The position numbers were made by a program, and so were the translations under genes. Source: Carallia brachiata (taxonomy: Eukaryota; Streptophyta; Magnoliopsida; Malpighiales; Rhizophoraceae). Taken from it: 64,000 nt of DNA. Of the stretch, positions 14,147-25,380 are shown piece by piece (the stretch's first letter is position 1; each line of letters starts with the position of its first letter). The notes beneath the pieces were generated by a model. The model worked only from the letters and a program-made list of their open reading frames with translations, was not told the DNA's origin and searched no databases. The stretch is taken from NCBI GenBank assembly GCA_021464245.1, contig JADCRB010000043.1, positions 1,635,569 through 1,699,568 of the forward strand, written 5' to 3'.

Positions 14147-16734
14147 ATGGCCATTCTGCAGTTAGTTTTTGGAGTGTTTGGTGGGTCTTCAAATTCTTGA
14201 ATTTGGGTTTCTTTTTTTGTTCTGTTCTTGATGTTCTGATTTTCTTTATGTGGGGCTTACCGATTTCTCTGTTTCTTTGTGCTTTGTCACAGGAAATGCC
14301 ACCGCTCTGTTCCTTTTCTTGGCTCCAACGTATGCCTCAGAATCGACTCTCTCTCTTTCTGTCACACACAAATGCACGCAAAACACTCATGCAAAAAGGA
14401 AAAATGAAACCCAATTCTCTTTTCCTCTTTAATTTGTTAAAATTTTCTTTCCGAGACTCCTAATTAACCACATGTGTTCCAAAGAATTGGTTCTTGGGTA
14501 TATTTCTATTCAACCAATTCTACATTTCTTGGTTCCTTGCTTCTGTTTCTTGCAATTTTAGTACATTGTTTGAAGATTTTATCTCTCTTACAGTTGTTAG
14601 AAGAGTAATCCGTCCACATGCATGAAACTTTCTGTTTTATCTTTTTCTTGCCGCATTAAACTAAAGTTCAACGTTGATGATTTTTGATAGGATTACATTC
14701 AAGAGAATCATAAAAAGCAAGTCCACAGAGCAATTCTCGGGCATTCCGTACATCATGACTCTGTTGAATTGTCTCCTTTCGGCTTGGTATGCTGTGCGTT
14801 ACTTTTACTCCTCCTTGAGTGTGCCATTTTCTTTTCTGATTGTTTTGCCTTGAATAGTACTTGAAAAGGGTGTTCTTTTTTGTGCTTTTCATTATCTTTT
14901 TAATAAGCCAATTTTTGAGCCTAAGTGTTCTTACATTCATAAACGAGATTTTTTTTTTCATTAAAAAATTCATTAATTCATAAAATATATAATAAAAATA
15001 ATTTTTTTGAAATAAATTTTACATCTCTAAAACCTTAGATCTCTAAAATAAAATTTTAAATTCCAACCATAAGTGTCTTCTTATACCACAATTGAGAAAT
15101 CTTTTTTATTGGGGGATAAATTTGATAATTTATTTTGGCGATTTCATATTCTCTACTCTTTTTTCTTGCTTTAGCTTGTTCATTAATTATCCAGTGGATT
15201 ATGCACAATTACACCTTTTGTTGTTTTGTTGGCTGTTATTGGAGTTCCAATGCATGGGGCAGTTGGACGAGCTAGGATATGATGGGTCCCACGCACATAA
15301 GTGTTTTTTTTTTTTTGGAAAAAGAGAGATGTGTGACATGCAATAAAGTAATAGAAAGTTAAAACAAATTTCGGGTAACTTGTAACAAGAAGTTGTTATA
15401 TACATATATATATTACATAATGATTGATGTTAAAAATATATATATTACGTAATGATTGTTTCATATTTATATAATATTTTTATAAATTTTATAAAATTTA
15501 TTGTACATCTTAATATTCCACTTTTAGACATTTTATTCTGGTGCACTTACTAGTTATTCTGAGTAACGGTGAGATGATTAATGATGAGATGATTAAACAA
15601 AAGTAATGGTGTGATGATTAATTCGCGAGCATATGTGTGTAAGAAATGTCCAAAAATAAAAACAATTTAATTTTGGCAAACGTTATCCAACTGATAATTA
15701 CTGATTTTATTGTTTTATCCATTTCACAGGTATGGTCTGCCTTTTGTGTCCAAGAACAACATTTTGGTATCAACAGTTAATGGCACGGGTGCTCTAATCG
15801 AGACAGTTTATGTACTGACATTCGTCATCTACGCACCAAAGAAAGAAAAGGCCAAAATCCTCGGTCTCCTTACGCTTGTGGTCTCCCTTTTTGCCACGGT
15901 TGCCTTGGTGTCACTCTTTGCCTTGCAAGGCAAAGCCAGGAAGAACTTCTGTGGCTTTGCTGCCACAATTTTCTCCATCATCATGTATGCCTCGCCTCTA
16001 TCCATTATGGTAAGTCCAGATCCTCTATATTTTTGTGTATAATATAATTTTACAGAACCGCTCGGGCCCGAGGAGCTACTGGCCGTTTAGGCCCTGTCGG
16101 GGTTTTGACTGCTACAATGCTGCCCCTCCCACTTTTAAGTGGGACTTTAGACTTTATCCTTTAGAGTAAAGTGTATTTTTTATAGTATTTTTAAACTCGT
16201 TTTCTCTTTTTCTCAACTAACATCTAATAGGCTAACAATTAACTATTTTTTTTATCGGAAAAAAAAAATCTTACGGGATTTTATCATTTTAATGTTAGTT
16301 ATGGCTTGGTTACTCGCATGTTTGCAGAGGTTGGTTATTAAGACTAAGAGCGTGGAGTTCATGCCATTCTTCTTGTCCCTGTTTGTGTTTTTGTGCGGCA
16401 CTTCTTGGTTTGTCTTTGGTCTGCTTGGTCATGACCTTTTTGTCGCTGTAAGTTTCTCCACATTTCCCTTGCTTTTTTTTTTTTTTAATCACTGAATTTT
16501 GTATACAATGTTTAATAGCAACTGTGCGCGTCCGTGTTGCAGGTTCCTAACGGATTTGGCTGTGGGCTTGGGGCAATGCAGCTAATACTTTACTTCATTT
16601 ACCGCAACAACAAGGGAGAGGCTAAGAAACCCACCTCTGACCACTCCTTGGAGATGGGATCCACGGTGACCCTCCAAGCAAAGGTACCGGAGAAGCAATC
16701 GGTTGCCAATGGATCGCATAATGATCAAGTGTAG
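14147..16734 (+). CDS. SWEET1: SWEET sugar transporter, clade I (SWEET1-like)
   Basis: This is a bidirectional sugar uniporter with seven membrane segments, expected in the plasma membrane; clade I members move mainly glucose and other hexoses. Exons 14147-14180, 14293-14329, 14691-14786, 15730-16009, 16328-16447 and 16543-16734 join in phase to 252 residues, the typical length and six-exon structure. Two MtN3/saliva repeats are separated by a linker helix. The first repeat includes [20 protein letters not shown] and [20 protein letters not shown]; the second includes [21 protein letters not shown] and VPNGFG. The cytosolic tail is polar. The first exon is only 34 nt, so the start rests on [12 protein letters not shown] matching the family N-terminus. 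No frame break is seen. The 3' UTR probably extends to about 17060. Clade I is well supported; the exact paralogue number is inferred. Confidence 0.93.
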
Positions 16735-18509
16735 AACACTTCTTGTGAACTCTACAACAGCCTACAAGATTTTGGGCCAAGCTCACCCGCTGTCCTGTAG
16801 AAAATGTACTTTGTTTCTAATTTTCACCTTTCCAACAATTGTGTTTTTGCCTCCAAAAAGTTTGTTTTTTCACTTGTTTGTCTTGTGCCTTTGTATTCTC
16901 AATATCGACCAGCACCAAATTACATGATGAGCACGTTCAAACGTGGAAGCAAACCAAAAAAAAAAAGAAAAAAACAGGAAGTAGGTTGCTTTGTCGTGTG
17001 TTCATCGTGTGGCTTGCAACAACCGTAATTGTTGCCTTTTCATTTTGATGAATGGAACATAGAAATGGGGGATTGTCCAAAAAAAAAAAACGTTTGAAAT
17101 ACAGGTGTGCAATCGATATCCAAGTAAAATTTGCTAACGAGGCATATGTTTCTTGCTAATTTTGGACGGCTGATGAGTGAGGAGGAGAAGTTCCCTTGCC
17201 GTTGTCATGGTCGAAAGACATTTGGTTGGGTGGACCATATTAGGCAACCCCTGAAATGTTGATAGAAACTTTGGTCAAATGAAACAAGAAAATGTACACA
17301 AAGTCAAGGAAAAAGTTAATGCAGAATAGTCAAATAGAAATCAATTAATTATTTTATATAATCAGACGATTAATATTTATAATTAAAATAAATATATTTT
17401 TTATTAAATTTTTATTACAAATATTAATTATCTTCTTAAAAAATAATCGGTCAATTATTATGTGCATGTTTCGATTCACATCTTTTTTTTTTCCCAACAT
17501 CCACATAAATTTGGTGAAATGTTTCCATGCCAAAAAAGGAATTAGATGTCTTTGTTGTCGGCTCTTGAAATTTACCCCATTCCATAGCCCTTTAGTAGAG
17601 TTTATGAGAATCACCTGGAGAAAAATTGATGGTATTAAGGGATGCGACTTTTTTTCTTTTTTTTAGATTACGACACTAAAATTTTAATTCGTTTCCGTCT
17701 GACTTATGCGACTTCTGTTGTGTAAGGTTCTGCAGCAAATTTTTTAAAAAAAAAAGAAAAAAGAAAAAGGATCTAAGAGTAGGAAGAAAACAATGGGTTG
17801 ACTAGCGTAGCACCATAGCCCACCTTCGACAAAAATGGGCCTCCAACGGCTCTTCGTAAAAATGAGCCAATATGAGTACTATTCAGGCAGATCTTGACTT
17901 GAGCAAATTATTCCCGAACTTGGAAGATCCCAGAAACAACTTTTTGTTTGTAATTAATAGAACTAACATTTGTTCTTTGCTTTCTTTCCGTTTCCAAGGC
18001 TTGAATCACAATTCAAATAGAACTATAGAAGTAAAGACTGTTCCTTTTTCTGCCGTAAGTTTGTAGTTCAAATTACTTATTTTTTCAATTGCTTCTACTC
18101 TCTTGACTAATTGATTTAAGTTTAAAAAATTTTAGAAAAAAAGATTGTTCCTTTTTGTTTCTTCTTTTCATGTTTTTTCTTATTTTCTACGGTTCACAAA
18201 CTTGAAAAGGACAGAGCAGATTCCAATTGGGCTCACGCATGTTGAGGACCCACCACTTATCATAATATTTCAGACTTTTTTTATTTATTGTTTGGTTAAT
18301 GATAAGAAACTTGGGACTACTCTAAATAGATTGAGTCTTGATTCAAAAGCAAAAAAAAGGACCTAAATATAAATTTTTTTATTAAGTATATTTATAGTCA
18401 ATCAATCAATTTTTAAGTAAATTTTAGGAAATGTTCTTTGAATTCATCATTAAAATGGTGATGCATATTCGTTTGTATTGTTTTATTAGGTTGGACTTTG
18501 AGTTGGGCC

Positions 18510-18690
18510 TGGTGGCATGTGTTAAAACATTCTCCTCTAGAAAGTAGCACAGAGAGGTTGAGCATTTACTCAATTTGTTGAGGGGTTATCTCTCAATCAG
18601 TAGGTGGGGGTTCAAATCCTACCAAACCTCACTTTTCTCTTCCCAAATACCCAATACGACTCTTTATAGACCAAAAAAAAAAAAAAAGGT
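18510..18690 (+). repeat. tRNA-derived SINE-like copy with A-tail
   Basis: A Pol III B-box-like GGTTCAAATCC lies at 18609-18619, preceded by an A-box-like region and followed after about 50 bp by a run of 15 or more A. The body matches the copies at 18755-18890, 21830-21974 and 51025-51180 in the same order: CTCTCAA, GGT, TTCAAAT..C, CTC.., then A-tail. Confidence 0.6.
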
Positions 18691-18754
18691 AGCACGGAAC
18701 TCGCTCTATTCCGAGGCTTGCGCACAAAGCCAACCACAAAAAATTAATCAATAT

Positions 18755-18890
18755 AAGAGGTTGGGTATTTGTTCTGATAGTTGACGGAAGTGCTTCTCAA
18801 CTACAAGGTAAGAGATTCAATTTCTACCGATCTCATTTCCTCATCTCTTATATACTCAATAGAACTTTTTGTCAACAAAAAAATAATAAT
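18755..18890 (+). repeat. Second, older SINE-like copy of the same family
   Basis: The sequence CTTCTCAACTACAAGGTAAGAGATTC and the downstream CTCAATAGAACTTTTTGTCAAC align with the copy just upstream, and an A-rich tail follows. The B-box is degraded (GATTCAATTTC). The two copies are tandem in the same orientation. Confidence 0.5.
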
Positions 18891-19120
18891 AAATAAAAAA
18901 ATTAGGTAAATACAAATAATAATTATAAAGTTAATATACAAAATTTAAGTCGTTAGATAATAAAGAATATGATAAATTTAAAGAAAAAGGAAAACAAATA
19001 AAAAGCTCGATTACTTCTGCACCTTTTGTGTGCCGTTAGATCCTGATGATTACGAAGTCTTCCGTACCTAAATACAAAATGAAATCTGGTGACTTATTCC
19101 CCAAGCCAAAACCTAAACCC

Positions 19121-19127
19121 TATAAAT
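19121..19127 (+). promoter_or_regulatory. TATA box of the CHCHD2-like gene
   Basis: TATAAAT sits 121 bp upstream of the ATG at 19242, directly after ACCTAAACCC, which resembles a plant telo-box (AAACCCTA) often found upstream of housekeeping genes. Transcription start is probably near 19150. Confidence 0.65.
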
Positions 19128-19241
19128 GCTCTCCAGAATTTTCTCAGGTTTCCAATTTAGCTGGCCCTTTGAAATTTGAGCCGATTCATTCTTCGGAAAA
19201 CCTAGGTTCGTTTTGCTCCATCTTCAAACCGAGAGATCAAG

Positions 19242-20965
19242 ATGGCACGCAAAAGCCGAAGCCGGAGATCTTTCGGTACGTCATCGAATCCGAATAACTT
19301 TGCGGACCCGATCATATTTTCGATTTTATTATTATTATTTACCCTTTTCTTTTCCGTATTATTTGCCTCGATTCATGCGAGCTTCAAACTGAGCTGAATG
19401 AAAATTTTTTTATCTTCCTAAACCTTTCTGTTGTAGATGTTTTCATTGTTGATGATTTTGCCAGGGAATTATGCAAATTCTGTTTACTGTGGGGTTTTTG
19501 TGCGGAAATTATCGTTTTAATGGTTAGTGTAGCGTTTGAATGACCATGCGATTTTAACCCTTTTTACAGGAAGAAGCCCATCTGCATCCAGCTCTCCGCT
19601 TCGCAATCCTCCCCCGCCAGGTAAAGCCTTGAATCTTGAAGCTAATTTATGAATTTATCATCTGATGATTTTGCATTAGCTGCTATTTTGTTAGAAAACT
19701 GTCATTTCTGGAACGGAAAATGGTTGGGGTACCGAGCTTCGGAAACCGATACCTGAGTATTAAAATGATATCTTTACTTATTTATTTATTTATTTTGTAG
19801 TTACCGTATTGAATTTGCGGTGTAAACTTTAAATTTTAGATAATACTCATTTAAATTTACTTTTTAGTTTTGAAAATTTTAAAAAATAAATAAATAAATA
19901 AAACAATGGCTCGCGAGCTCTTCCGGAATGGCATTTGGACTCTTAGTGAGATGCTGATTTCGTAATAGTTGTTGGATTTTTAGTTTAAAAGCAGAAAAAG
20001 GATGGGAAATTTCATGTTTTTCTATTGCAGCTATTTGGGTGTGCATGTCATACACAAGTGATTGCAGCTATTTGTAAGATTATTGCTCAAATTTTTTATT
20101 ACAATGAGACATAATTCTGGGTTGTTGTAAGCGGTGTTTTAACTGGAACATTTGGTGTCCAAATTGATTTGTTGTTGTAGCTCCTCGTGCTCCTCCTCCA
20201 GCTCCTGTTCAAACTAGCAGTGGCTCTGCAATGGGAGGTTTTGGTGCTGCTGTTGTGGATGGTGGGTTCATTGTTGTTCCTTGTGTATAATGGCCAAACT
20301 GATTACATAATTTGTGGAATCTGACTTGAGCGTGTTTGATGCATAGACAGGCTTGGCCTGGGGTACTGGAACAGCTGTGGCTCACAGGGCAGTGGATTCT
20401 ATTATGGGTCCTCGAGTCATTCGCCATGAAACTGCGGCCGCATCTGCCCCTGTTGCTGCTGCTGCAACAGCTGCTGCCCCTGCACCAAACGCAAGCAATC
20501 TGGCTGATGCATGTGGTGGTCAAATCAAGGCCTTGCAAGATGTATGTTTTCTTCCCTTGTTCAACTTGTTCGCAGAGTGTTGTAGTAATTTATTTCTTTA
20601 TATCTTTTTTTTGTGTCCTTTTGTTTAAGTCAACAAAAGTAGGACTGATTGGAAGTGAATTATTTATATGTTACGTTCTTGCATTTAAGCAAAGCAGAAC
20701 GGTTTCATTTTAGGCTGAGTTGTTGGTTCTCGTTTGTCATTGACTCATTGTGACGTCTAAGCTCTTAAGTTCCGAATATTTGATACTATACACAATCATG
20801 GTGTTAGTGATCGATGTCCTTTCCCAGTTCTTGTTGTATTGACTGCTGCCTCTCTTTGACTTGCAGTGCTTGAACAACTATGGAAGTGAGATCAGCAAGT
20901 GCCAGTTCTACATGGACATGCTACATCAATGCCGCAAGGGCCCTCAAACCGTATCAAGTGTTTGA
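19242..20965 (+). CDS. Twin CX9C mitochondrial protein, CHCHD2/CHCHD10-like
   Basis: This is a small CHCH-domain protein expected in the mitochondrial intermembrane space, imported by the Mia40 disulfide relay. Related yeast (Mix17) and animal (CHCHD2/10) proteins influence respiration and cristae. Exons 19242-19275, 19570-19620, 20181-20261, 20351-20541 and 20867-20965 join in phase to 151 residues. The N-terminus is basic (MARKSRSRRSFGRSP) and then proline/alanine-rich. A glycine-rich hydrophobic centre follows (GGFGAAVVDGLAWGTGTAVA). The C-terminal CHCH domain has two exact CX9C motifs, CGGQIKALQDC and CQFYMDMLHQC. No frame break is seen. The 3' UTR probably ends before about 21200. Family assignment is firm; the function is inferred from relatives. 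Confidence 0.92.
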
Positions 20966-21829
20966 AGCTGAATTATGACGAAAGATCGGCTACATCCTTG
21001 AGAGCAGTAGTTGTCAATAGGTGCCTTTATTTTCTTTATTTTGGGAGATTAGAAAGTTTGCCGGTGGAACTTAATTACCTTGGATGAATGTCTTGGGAAG
21101 TAGTTGACTTTGTCCGTCTCACGTATTATCAGCATGACTGACTTATATTATGAGCATGATTTATATCCGCCTTTATCACAAGTCATTTATGTTTGCTCTA
21201 ATGTCCATTGCCTTTCATTGGTCCGGTTCTCACCAATGACATTATTGATTATTTTGGCATCACATCACACTATCTGAGCTTTGAAACAAGATCAAGATGT
21301 CTTTGTGACATCCTCCCATTCTCTATCGAGTTATTGCTTAGAAGAGCGATGATTGTTTCAAAGTCTCCTACTTATCTCTGTTAGTTTTATGGAGGCGTGA
21401 CTGGCATAGTGGCATTGATTTGGATGATGGCTGCCTAGGTAAAGGAATTGAATGAACTCTGGACACCCTAAATTCCAATCTGGTATCTGATGAAAGAAAT
21501 GGGCCAAATAATTGTTTCAAAGTCCTGGATGGGCGGCCCGCTGCGTAAGTTGGGCGGCCAATGATCATGTGGGCTCCTGCGTTCTCATGGTCCAACGTTG
21601 TAATCTCGTACATTTTGTTGGACGACATATTTTGCAGGCGTTTAAATCTTTCCCAGTAAGGCCTACACGTTAAATGATAATGTCTGTGGAATCTGAGTTA
21701 AGGTCCGCTTTCCCGTAATGCTTTAGCCTTTCCCCCACTTTTTGCCTGGGGCCAGTGCTCTCTAGGCCGGACCAAGTTGAAACCCAACTCATTCTTGGCC
21801 CTCTTGCCCATGATGGAAAATTGAAAAGC

Positions 21830-21974
21830 AAAGGCTCACCAATTTCTATGTTCTTCCGAAGCAGCTGGTCACCAGCCCTTCGGCCAAAGGTAAGAGGCGG
21901 GAGTTTAAATTCCGTCTCTTTCATCTCCTTCCTTCATATGAGTCTTGATCCTCCTTAAGACTAAAAAAAAAAAA
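21830..21974 (+). repeat. SINE-like copy with A-tail
   Basis: CCAAAGGTAAGAGGCGGGAG followed by TTTAAATTCCGTCTC and a tail of 12 A aligns with the SINE-like copies at 18510-18890. Homology may extend upstream to about 21750. The B-box is degenerate. Confidence 0.5.
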
Positions 21975-22144
21975 ACTATGCTCTTTCTTAAAAAAATTGA
22001 ACTGCATTTACAAATTGTTTCGTCCAATGATATTTATAGATAATCTTGGCAGTTAATATGCAATCATGAATCCTCCAACCACATGCACGCGCGTGCACAC
22101 TTACCCGTATTGCTAATTAAACTTAAGTAGGCTTTGTTTTTTTT

Positions 22145-22158
22145 GGGGGGGGGGGGGG
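22145..22158. repeat. Poly-G run
   Basis: Fourteen consecutive G follow a T-run. It has no recognisable function; the base count may be unreliable. Confidence 0.6.
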
Positions 22159-22509
22159 TGGTGGTGTTTGCAATAGGCTGTTCTTTGCGTTAGACGTTTC
22201 ACATTGACACAGTGTTCTATCCTAAATAGGGAAGAATGCCGGAATTCGCTTTCCATTACTCGACACATTTTGACTTCCGAAGACTTAATTATCAGATTTG
22301 TTCACAATGAACCAATAATAAAATGGGATCCCAACAGCTGAAACGACAAGCAGGTGTATCCCATTTGTACCTCGTGTGTCTATTAGTCGATAACGACAAA
22401 ACGGTGTTAGGTTATTATAAATTATATCAAAAGGGTTGGTTTGTTATATGACTTGGAAAAGTAAATAATTGAATGCAAATAGAAAATAGTTGAGTTGAGA
22501 TGATCATGT

Positions 22510-22660
22510 ACATTAAGCTCCATTTTAGGGTTGGCCCTGGTACACCATTCCACGTTCGAATCCCGTCATCCTGGTTGAGTTAGCAGTTTATTACACTTGC
22601 TAAGCGTTTACAAATCTGGACTCACTATCCATCAGATATTTTTGGGGAAAAGGATAATAA
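22510..22660 (+). repeat. tRNA-like B-box repeat, possible SINE
   Basis: CGTTCGAATCC at 22553-22563 is a good Pol III B-box, with an A-box-like GGTTGGCCCTGG about 25 bp upstream. A short A-rich stretch lies near 22640. The remainder does not fold as a tRNA, so this is probably an old SINE and not a tRNA gene. Confidence 0.4.
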
Positions 22661-24622
22661 AATAAAGACTGGACTCGGTAAAGGGTAAACAATTATTTAA
22701 GACCTAAGCAAATAGACGCTTTCAACCTCTGGGGTACACATTTGTTGAAGTTGTCTAGAAAATTCCACACAAAAATATCAATTAGTTGTTCAATTGTTAA
22801 GGAAAAATCAGATGAAAGATGAAAATTTTTTAAATAGGGAAAGAATTTATTGTGGGAACAAAACCTAGATGAGGACCACGTACGCAAACAGGCTGGATAA
22901 ATCTAAAATTATAAGGTTCATTTGTTGGACAAAAAAAAAAAATATTCTACATTGATCAATGATACATACAAATTTTCTCTTCGATTGTGCAATACTCTAC
23001 AGTCCACAAATTAAGTATCATTGATGTCGTCATTATGACTAATAATTACTCAAAATACCGGTTAGGTGTTTTGCAATCAATGGATTAGCGTGTGTAACGT
23101 GGGATCAATAATGCTTTTATCATAAACAAACAAACAGCATTTTCTGTTAAACTTTTTGCATAATTAATCACATTATTTATATTAGCGAAATGGTGTGAAG
23201 ATCTGATCGGTCCATCTCCTGTATATCGTGAAATCATGTGAAAATCTTTTTTTTTTTTTAGGCAGAAAATAATGTGAAAATCCAATGTGAAATAATGGGA
23301 AAATCTAATTGATCTATAGCATATTATTGAACCTAAATATGGACTTTTGTGGATTGCACTGCACCTCAAAATCATGAACACTTTCAAGCTCAAACGGCGA
23401 GTGCGAATGTGGTTTTTTGTTTATGTAATTTGTAATCATTTAGTGATTGATTAATAAAGCCAGGTGTGACGTGTATGAACTTTACGTATGTGTCCAGTTT
23501 TTAACCAATGACTCGATAGTAGTTAAAAATGGTACTTTAGTACAGGAATAGAAAAATCAATGACTTATAATTTAATTAACACTAAAATTATTTATAAAAT
23601 TAAAAATTTTGTATTTAAATTTTAATTAGAGTTAATTAGTAAAAAAAATGTATAGGAGTAGAAAAAATTAAATGAATAAAAAAAAAGGGTTAAGGGGGCA
23701 TTTTCATATATCCAACTGTACTGGCTATTTCTCTTGATTGTTATTTGTTTGCTTCAAATTTCGGTACGTTAGATATCTCAAATACCTGTCGACTGAATAA
23801 ATTAATGTTATCTTTTGATTGTGTTCTCGCGTGTAATTAATGTCACAATTTTTATGTAAACCGGCTTTTAGTAACAGTAAAAAATAATTTTCTACACAGA
23901 TGAAAAAGTTATGATAGTATTATATTAAGAAAAATTATATTAATTATACTGTAAAATAAATTAAAATTTTATATTAAATTTATAGAGAAGTAAATTTTAT
24001 AATATATAATAAAAAAATTACTAATTTTTTTATATTTGTACCAAAATAAATGTATATTTAATTTCATTACATGCTTTTGTGAAAATTCAAATCCATGGTG
24101 TCATAATAACAGTGCAAAAATAAGTTATTTGCATCTAAGAAATTCCAACAAAATTTCCTCGGACTTGACATATAACTAGGATTTTAGTCAGCAAAACACC
24201 AGATAACGTCTTTGCTCAAAAAAAAGAAAAAACACCAGAAAACGTCTTGCAAATTGTAATCGATTGAATTAGACCTTAAAATAAAAAAATAATAATAATA
24301 ATTCAACTAAAAAAATAATAATAATTTTGGTAGCCAGAGAATCTCCTTAAAGTCTAAGGCAACAAAATAAGATCAGGATCGAACCGTCAAACTGAGCTAA
24401 TAATTTTAGCTTTAAAACGGCCGTTGCGCCCCGTTCCCTCACGATGTAACGGTGCTTTTTCCGTCAAGTTCCAACGTAAAACGGGACTTCTTATGTGATT
24501 GGTCGCACGCCTACATGCCATGGCACATACGGAAACGGCCATCATTATCATGTATATCATGTCCTATCCTAACATAAGCATGTCATTATGTATTTATATA
24601 TATAACACATGTCACATACTTA

Positions 24623-25380
24623 CTATAGTTTTTAAAACCGGCTCGGACACTGACCCGGTCAGGTGACTGGGTCAGTGGGTTATTGATTCAACTAGTGGGT
24701 CATTGGTTCAACTAATAGGTCATTAATTTTTAAGAAAATGAATATATCAAATAACATATATAAATTTTTTGTACAATTTAGCATAATAATTACATTTTCA
24801 CAAATTAAAAAGTAGTTTATACTAATCAAAATTTTGATAAAAATTTTTAAAAAACTATTTTTTAAGGTCAATTGTAACATATTATTTGATATATGAATAA
24901 TGTTAAATTATTGCATATAGAAAAATAGATTATAAAAAGTAAAAAATTATTAACTTGTACAAAAAAAATATTGTGTAATACTATTTAATATTATGAAAAT
25001 ATTATTTTTATCATTCATACAGCAAAAAGTTAAAAAATAAATTTTAGTGTGTAAATATTATACAAATATTATTGTTCAAGTAGTAAAAAAATGAAAAAAA
25101 TTTATAATTTTTACTGTTTGAACACTGTTTATCATTAAAAAATATTATTTTTACTGTTTATATGGTAAAAAGTGAAAAAATTATAATTTTTTTCACTGTT
25201 TGACCACTGTTCATCATTAAAAAAATTATTTTTATTGTTTGCACAGTAAAAAGTGAAAAAAAATAATTTTTTATGATTCAAATGACTCAATTACTGTTCA
25301 CGCGAACCGACCCGACCCAGTGCCCGGGTCACTGGGTCACCGGTCCGACAGGCCGAGTTGGGCCGGGTTTAATAACTATA
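24623..25380. mobile_element. MITE-like element, copy A, GC-rich inverted ends
   Basis: The left end (TATAGTTTTTAAAACCGGCT, then GACCCGGTCAGGTGACTGGGTC) and the right end (GGGTCACTGGGTCACCGG to GGGCCGGGTTTAATAACTATA) are inverted copies. They enclose a very AT-rich 0.6-kb core without coding potential. The core includes short direct repeats (about 25070-25265). Copy B at 49341-50154 has the same design: GC-rich CCGG ends and an AT-rich core. The end sequences are characteristic of a widespread plant MITE type, but I do not assign a superfamily because no clear target duplication is visible. Confidence 0.6.
25070..25265. repeat. Imperfect tandem repeats of about 80 bp inside MITE A
   Basis: Blocks beginning CATCATTAAAAAA and containing TTTTTACTGTTT, GTAAAAAGTGAAAAAA and CACTGTTTGA.CACTGTT recur two to three times in direct orientation. 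Confidence 0.6.

Larger units (their letters stand above)
17070..19110. other. Spacer between SWEET and CHCHD2-like genes
   Basis: I recognise no gene here. Short frames near 17460-17660 and 18145-18366 have no domain and lie in AT-rich, poly-T-rich sequence. Two SINE-like copies near 18510-18890 are listed separately. The right end contains the promoter of the next gene. Confidence 0.55.

Noticed and set aside
18601..18620. tRNA gene suggested by a B-box
   Set aside because: There is no acceptor stem, anticodon loop or correct spacing. The A-tail and sister copies indicate a SINE.
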